Of a stretch of DNA of 64,000 bases, positions 58,050-64,000 are shown piece after piece. Position 1 is the stretch's first letter. Each line of letters opens with the position of its first letter. The notes under the pieces were generated by a model, which was given only the letters and a program-made list of their open reading frames with translations, did no database searches and was not told the origin of the DNA. This DNA is from Triatoma infestans. Lineage: Eukaryota > Arthropoda > Insecta > Hemiptera > Reduviidae. The stretch lies in NCBI GenBank assembly GCA_011037195.1, contig JAAEAF010001065.1, forward strand, positions 1 through 64,000, in the 5' to 3' direction. The position numbers and the translations under genes are program-made.

Positions 58050-59565
58050 CACATTTATTCAGGACGAAGTTTTCTATGGAAATAGATGTCTGGAACTCTC
58101 AGAATTCAAAAATAAAAATATTTTTAGCGAGATATGAGTGTGAAAATAAATATCGCAAAAATGAAACATCGTACTTAGCTGATATTCCGTTCCAAGGAAT
58201 CTGAAAAGAAAATTTCGGTAAAATATGTGTTTTTTTTGCTCATATTCTTGCGATTTTCTCAAAATAGTATCAAGATTTTAGCATCCATATCCTAGTAATG
58301 GGTACATAGATCTATCACTGTTATTAGGCGGAATGGACTAGTCACTTCTTCATAACATCTCTCCAGATATTATTTATTATTGCTGTTCAATATAATGGAA
58401 GGTAACCAAACCCTACGTTATCCAAAGCCTCTCTGGATCCAGATAGCTGCCCCAAGGAACAATAACAACAACCCATGTTTAAACCACCTAAGATTCACAA
58501 CGTTCCGAACAAATCGAACCATAACCTTAATGTAAAATAACCTAAACTTTTTCACCGACATCCTATATTGACCAAAAGTCATGTACCTAATTTCCTCACA
58601 ACTCAAGCACACTGTCTGAGAAGGACGGGTGTTACTTCCTTTGTCTCTCAAACTATACAAAACGGCTCTGGTATGAACCCCCATCATGTAGAGATGTCTC
58701 TTTAACCAATATTGCCCAGATTTGGGATGCGATCATATGCCTAAGAGACAGAACCGTGAAAGACACAGCAATATTACGCCATTAGCTCGGTCCGGATCTC
58801 CCAATGAGTATTTTAGACTCCTGACAAATATCTTACCCTAACAACGTTTAATACTGAGACCTTCAACACATTAAACATAAGAGTTAGTGAATGTGTGCAG
58901 GCAGCTAGTCGGATTTAGCGAAACCACCCGACTCTCTAAGTCACACACGTACGAACAGTTACATATTGGACACTTTACAGACGAAACTATATTCTACTTA
59001 AAGACACACTGATATCTACGTAGGCCACAATAGGTCGCATTGAATTTGGTTTTTTACCCACAAATATCCAACATATATTCCTTTTATTTTAAACATTTTT
59101 CCAGGATGATTGATTTTTTGGGGGTATTGTGAGGGAGCAATGACCTCATTATCATTGTACTATTTACTAACCATTCAATAAAGAGGAGAATTAAAAGTGC
59201 TAAAGAAATACTTTCTTTTTTTCTGTTACAGGCCTAAAGGCCCCCTACATCCCAATCGGGATTGCGAATTTACGGAGCGGTTTATTTTTAATTATATTTT
59301 CCTTTTCTCGAAAAGCATTTTCTTAAACTGTTACAGAAGCTGCAGATAATATCAATCCATTTCTTTTATTTGTAATATTTTTCTGAAAAACATTATTTTA
59401 AAAGGTCCTGAAATATTAAGCTTTCAGAACAAAGACAGTTTGGCGGGAGTTAAGGGATTGAAATGTTTTGTAAACATTTTGACTTTTTGACAAAATTTGT
59501 CAATTTGTTCTGTGAATAGGTTTAAGAGAAAGTCGCATTGGGTGTTTCAATCCTAGTTGTTTCAT
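58050..59565 (+). repeat. Degenerate family A split by a LINE
   Basis: Landmarks ATTCTTGCGATTTTCTC and CCATATCCTAGTAATGGG before 58400, then TTTAAACATTTTTCCAGG near 59088 and the 3' end GAGAAAGTCGCATTGGGTG with TTTCAATCCTAG near 59527-59556. LINE sequence occupies about 58405-59030. Confidence 0.55.
58405..58800 (-). pseudogene. LINE C-terminal remnant
   Basis: Minus strand: LKRHLYMMGVHTRAV, then in a shifted frame an ETKEVTPVLLRQCA stretch, where a zinc motif would read C-x-x-C-x-x-ETxxH-x-L-x-x-C. The open frame itself (58687-58418) reads on without the cysteines. 'HL-x-MGV' before a cysteine cluster is the usual C-terminus of R1/I-like non-LTR elements. Heavily decayed; no RNase H part is recognised. 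Confidence 0.5.
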
Positions 59566-60055
59566 ACTTTTTTTAATTCATACCAACTCTTTATCAAGGA
59601 CGCTATCATTAACACACATGAATAAATAAATAGTAAACAGGTTCACATCTGTTAATTCCGTTTCTTAATGTTTAGTTCTTCTAAGCGGATATAAGAGGTA
59701 GGCAAAACGTAGCTCTAGACTGCTCGGTCCCAAGATTGGAACATAGCCAAGTGACCATGTTATGTCTCTAACCCCACTCATGCCTTGAGTGTTCTAGCTG
59801 GGCTGTTGTCCAGTAAAAATTTTATACAAATGTAATTTTTATAAAAAACCGGAGGAGATATATTTAAGTATTTAGGCGCCAAAGTGTGTGAGGTTGGCGA
59901 GAAGAAGATAAACGAGTAGTTCGCTAGAAATATTACTCTGTTATATGGGATTACATACAGGGGTTCTTCTAAAAGAAAGGGATATGAATTATAGCAAGAA
60001 TGGGTTCTCTAGAAGAAGGGGAAAGTCTTAGATCAACATCTTTCAGCATTTTTCG
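59566..60055. other. Spacer, nothing recognised
   Basis: No coding frame or known repeat. Confidence 0.4.
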
Positions 60056-60260
60056 GTTAGATTAGATTAGATTCTGGCAAGCCTAGGCCAACGCGACCCC
60101 TATGGGTCTATTGTGGCAGACCACAAATTAGAGTCCCTCTCCAGGGTCTGTTTAATTGGACTTAGGAGTCTGGAGAGATACTCCTGGGTAAAATTTGAAT
60201 GCGTCAGTTTCTTCTCCTCAAAGACGGGAGAAATCTGAACAACACAAGCCTATCACACTG
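60056..60260 (-). mobile_element. LINE 3' end with (AATCT)n tail
   Basis: Minus strand: GACTCCTAAGTCCAATTAAAC, CACAATAGACCCATAGGGG, ending AATCTAATCTAATCTAACC (plus 60056-60075). Shares CACAATAGACC and the pentamer tail with 56.0 kb and its longer 3' UTR with 8.2 kb. Confidence 0.6.
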
Positions 60261-60880
60261 ATAACAGAACGTGCAGGTTATCCGTTGTCAGGTCCATACT
60301 ATGCATGTACTTCTTAATTGGGTAGATAAGGTACACTTTCAAAGTTGTTATCACTAAATCTCCTTTTTTTTTAAATATTTACTCCTTCAATTCGGCTATA
60401 TGCACAATAGTCTTAAGATATCTTTATCTTTAATTACGGTTAATTCCATCGGCGGACTAAAGAATCCAGTAATCTCGAATAGTTTCTATTAAAGAAAGAT
60501 GTTCCACACTGAAGCGAATTTACGATAAGCGTAGGCAAACACTTGACTCGATAAGTTCTGTAGTTAGTTGCTGCTACAACTGTTGCCTTAATATAGTTTT
60601 TCCCCAACCTTGACCAGAATTGAGTTTAAAAGTCTTCTTGAGTGTTGCAATTGTAGGTTGGAGTTTGTACAGTTAACAGAATAATGTTGCGTGCAGGAAG
60701 CTGAACATGTAAATTGATTACATTGAATATCAACACTTCAGGAAGCTGGCATTTTTTATTACTAAATCGCCGAATTAATTAACCCTTGTTGGTACTAAAA
60801 CATCACTTATACAAATAGAGATTTCACGACACTCCACCACGGCTGTCTGTCAAACTAACCCCTCCTACAAGGCTTTTCTA
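60261..60880. other. Spacer, nothing recognised
   Basis: No coding frame with recognisable content. Confidence 0.4.
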
Positions 60881-60883
60881 AAA

Positions 60884-60918
60884 CTTATAAAAGAGAGATC
60901 CTAGATCTATATCAGTTA
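60884..60918 (+). promoter_or_regulatory. Candidate TATA + initiator core promoter
   Basis: CTTATAAAAG (TATA from 60886) is followed 28 bases later by TCAGTTA (A at 60914), the arthropod initiator consensus at canonical spacing. No recognised gene starts downstream within the window, so this could be a gene promoter with the coding part elsewhere, an LTR promoter, or chance. Confidence 0.35.
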
Positions 60919-62560
60919 CAAAACTGTTATCAGTTACTTGTCAGTTAAAAATCTGTTATTCAACAGTACTGACGAGGGTAATTAGCAAGTCTGTTAAGCC
61001 CTCTTTTGCCCCAGATAGTGAGCTTTGGAAAGTCTTTTACAGTATAAGAATAGTTTATTTAATTGCACTTGTCATAAACAATAGGTTGGTTTCTGCGTTT
61101 TCCTATCCCATTGCTTTGTTAGAAATTACACTCATGAATCTCGATTAAAATAATGATTATAATAATTAAAGAGACATGAAGAAGTTATTTGACAGCGATG
61201 ACGATAACCTTTGATCGAGCAAGCTCTGCCCCCACTGTTCATTCTAATTTTCCTCCTCAGATTGGCATGGATGACAGATAGGCGTGTTGAAGTAATAGGG
61301 AAAATGATAGGGATTTATTGTTTGGACACTCCACTGGCGGGACGGGTAACCACTATCGATACATTTAGATAAATGAAATGGCTGCAGGACCAAATCCACT
61401 GCATCTTTTAAATAAGATGTATTGTGCTTCTTCATGTAAGTGTGTTTGGATATCACAGTCAAAGTGTTTGTATATAGTAGTGTGCCTACAGGTATTGTGG
61501 TGGACTCACAGGAGGCATAGCAGCACCTCCTGTCATAACTACCTCAAAATTGCACCTTAGGGAAATCAAGACCTGTCTACTTAACCCTAGCAAATCCACA
61601 GAAGGTGAATTCAGGGATGGGCTCGAGTTTTCTACTGAGATGCATAGTATTTTCAACCTTCAAGACGGCAATACTCTGCCAAGGCTGCTACGCCACTCCG
61701 CTCTATTAGCCTTAAACTACTTTTTCTCTTGTTTAAGTGTAAAGCCCTTGCAGTTCATATAATTCTGCTTTACTCAATATACAATTGAAAAATGAGTTGT
61801 AGTATAGATGATACTCGAAGATATTCCAAGAACCTTGTAGAGGAAATATCTACGGACATTTCTATGTTGGTTTCTTGTTTTTAGAATCTAGTGTCGTACT
61901 GACAAACCTATTGCTCTTGGTCATTGGTTATAACTGTAAGTGACAGGCAGTAACTAATTTACAAATTTCTTATTCATAATTTTAACAAATTATTTCATCA
62001 CATCCCCCTAGTTTGGTAGAGGACTATTGTTCTCTATGGTAATTAGAAATGAAACAAAAGAGGCTCAAGATACAAATTGTATACATATTATTTATGTTGA
62101 ATACATCTCATAATTGATTATACTTTCTAATTTTGTTCAGTTATATATACACATATACTTGTATACAGTAAGAACACTAGCACACAGGTTCAATGTTAAC
62201 ACACAATGTCCAGAACTAAAACCATTCTATATAATTAGAATTTTCTAAAAGAAAACATGGTATAGTTAATATTAATGACAAGTTGTCAGAGACGACAGTT
62301 ACACAAGACAACATGTTGACAATTAGGTTTTTAATAAATTGCTTCATTTAGAATAGCGATTTGATTTTTAGGCTCTATTAACAAATGAATTAAGTGACCT
62401 ATAAATAAATCTAAATAGTATTATTATTTGATTATGAAAAAAGTCGGGTGGAGTGGGAGGCAATCACCTTAGGAATAATGGAATTCAATGATTTCCCGTA
62501 CAGATATAGTGATTGCCTTCGTGCCTGCCCATACTTACGCCTACAAATCTGGCGTGAAAC
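60919..62560. other. Unassigned region
   Basis: 61370-61760 is less AT-rich and has frames of 60-72 codons on both strands, none with a recognisable domain or convincing splice sites. It may hold part of a gene or an unrecognised repeat. No claim is made. Confidence 0.35.
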
Positions 62561-62561
62561 A

Positions 62562-63145
62562 ATCACAGGACTTTATTTTCTACTGCAATTCTCTGTTCCA
62601 GTTTACGGAATAGGACTGGGTCTGTTGGACAGATTTTATTAAAACTAGACATTACATTTTTACTAAATATTTAGTTTCTTTAAGCAGGGATCGTAATTTT
62701 ACGTTGATTTGATTCTGACAGAAGAAAACCTAAATCTCTGATTCCCAGAACACTCCGAGAAATAAGCTTTTCTAGTGAAAAAAATCTTTTAAATATAAGT
62801 TGTATGTAAAGTTTAAAGAAAATCCGATTTCGAGAAATCGCGAAAAACTGTAAAAATAAAAGAAGAAAGAATTGAAAATTGTTTTTAAATAGATTTATGA
62901 TGGAGAGGAGCTGAACCTTGGAAAATTTTAATTGCACAATCAGTATTTTTGGACTAAATGGCAGTGCTATCACGCGGTCTACTTTGTAACCACAGTCACT
63001 ACCTTATTGATACTAAAACTAACTAGTGTTATGTACGGTTCTCCACTACTATATGTTTACAAAAACAAAGAAAATCAGTGAATTGGAATTGTGATACTTA
63101 CAGTAAGAGAAAGGCTTTCACACCAGATTTGTTTAGCTTTGAGGG
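62562..63145. repeat. Family A fragments, opposed termini
   Basis: A minus-type terminus ATCTGGCGTGAAACAATCAC (62568) with GTTTAAAGAAAATCCG and GAGAAATCGCGAAAAACTG near 62830. A plus-type terminus GTAAGAGAAAGGCTTTCACAC near 63103-63127. Confidence 0.6.
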
Positions 63146-63715
63146 GATTTATGACATTTCCACATTGTGAAAACTTTAGCCTTTGGTATTTAAGAATTGT
63201 TCAGTAGAAGGTTGTTATACGTATTTCACACATATATTACACATTGCACATATATACATTTCGGCAAATGTTTTGACAGTTTGAATAAAAGTGGATTTTT
63301 TTTTTTTTCTGTGTCCGCCATTAATTAACTCCACCAATTAAACTTATGTTCAAATATTACATTTCTTTGCTTAAGTAATTTTTTTGTCTTTATAATAGTA
63401 CCATTAGATATATATCACCTCTTTCTTGTAATGACGTGCTAGATCATTAATCAATAAGTATTATATATTCAGATATCATTAATTTTAATTATAGCGCACT
63501 TTCAGTCAGTTTGTAAGTTCGTAAAACAAAAAGACCAGGCCAGGTAAATAGAGCAAAAAATTATCGCTTTATAAAAGATATAATTTAGAGAAGAAAACTA
63601 TCTAAAACAGAACAGGTTCTTTGGGGGCAGTTATCTTAAAACTAAATTGTTAGAGAAGTAATTGCACTTAGAAGTTTATATGCTGGTATTGAATCATAGC
63701 AGTATTACTTTCTCT
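63146..63715. other. AT-rich spacer
   Basis: Nothing recognised. Confidence 0.4.
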
Positions 63716-63717
63716 GT

Positions 63718-64000
63718 TTATTAGTAAGAAGGAAGTATTACGATCGTGGACAATTTTCGAAGTTATGTTTACACCGGAAATACATGTTTTGAAGTGCGCT
63801 GAGTTCGAAAAAAGTTCTTAGTCTGTATGTGTGTAAAAAATATCACAAAAACTAAAAATCCCAAGTAGCTCAAACTTGTTATTTCGTGTAAGTACCACCG
63901 CCGCAACACCACAGCTTCCAGTCAAAACCCATTAACCAGAAAAGTCACTTTACTAAATAATTTCTTCAGTTTTTCGCGATTTTCTTGAAAACGGTTAGGA
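63718..64000 (+). repeat. Family A 5' part, cut by the window end
   Basis: AAGGAAGTATTACGATCGTG, ACACCGGAAATACATGTTTT, a short GT tract, then TTTTTCGCGATTTTCTTG at the very end. Confidence 0.8.

Noticed and set aside
61244..61762. Short frames on both strands with mixed composition
   Set aside because: No domain, no consistent splice sites and no strand preference; insufficient to call a gene.

Overview
The window is eukaryotic and AT-rich, with intron-split coding sequence, tandem satellite DNA, non-LTR retrotransposon debris, a tRNA-derived SINE, DNA transposons and many microsatellites. It carries an ionotropic-receptor (IR) chemoreceptor gene, a family known only from protostomes, and the mix of RTE/RNase H LINEs, Harbinger and CAGGGTGT-ended elements is typical of insects. 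An insect, perhaps a hemipteran, is the best guess; the species cannot be read from the sequence.

Layout. 1-3261: about 27 units of a ~120-bp satellite with a higher-order repeat and a palindrome in each unit. 3262-26387: no intact gene. This part holds RTE-like LINE remains (6.4-7.5 kb), a foldback repeat (10.46 kb), two LINE 3' ends (12.8-13.8 kb), another LINE 3' end (22.2 kb) and many copies of one dispersed repeat, called family A here. 26388-33323 (minus): a six-exon IR gene whose introns contain family A copies and LINE fragments. 34276-35861: a 1.6-kb foldback DNA transposon with ~535-bp inverted arms and a split helix-turn-helix coding remnant. 38.4-39.6 kb: a LINE RNase H region inserted into a family A copy, with a candidate target-site duplication. 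48.8-49.4 kb: an unassigned 95-codon reading frame followed by a tRNA-derived SINE. 53.4-54.2 kb: a second SINE copy interrupted by a 607-bp Harbinger deletion derivative that keeps the N-termini of both its transposase and its MADF protein. 56-57.1 kb and 58.4-58.8 kb: more LINE 3' ends nested in family A. 59.6-64 kb: mostly unassigned, with a TATA plus initiator-like site at 60.9 kb and a family A copy cut by the window end.

Only the IR gene is convincingly functional. Its six exons join at five GT-AG introns with matching phase and give 502 residues with the expected IR layout. Almost everything else is repeat-derived. Family A dominates: it has hairpins at both ends, an internal ~300-bp tandem module, a (GT)n tract at a fixed position and recurrent CCGGAAGTG motifs. 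All identifications come from reading the sequence; no database search was run.
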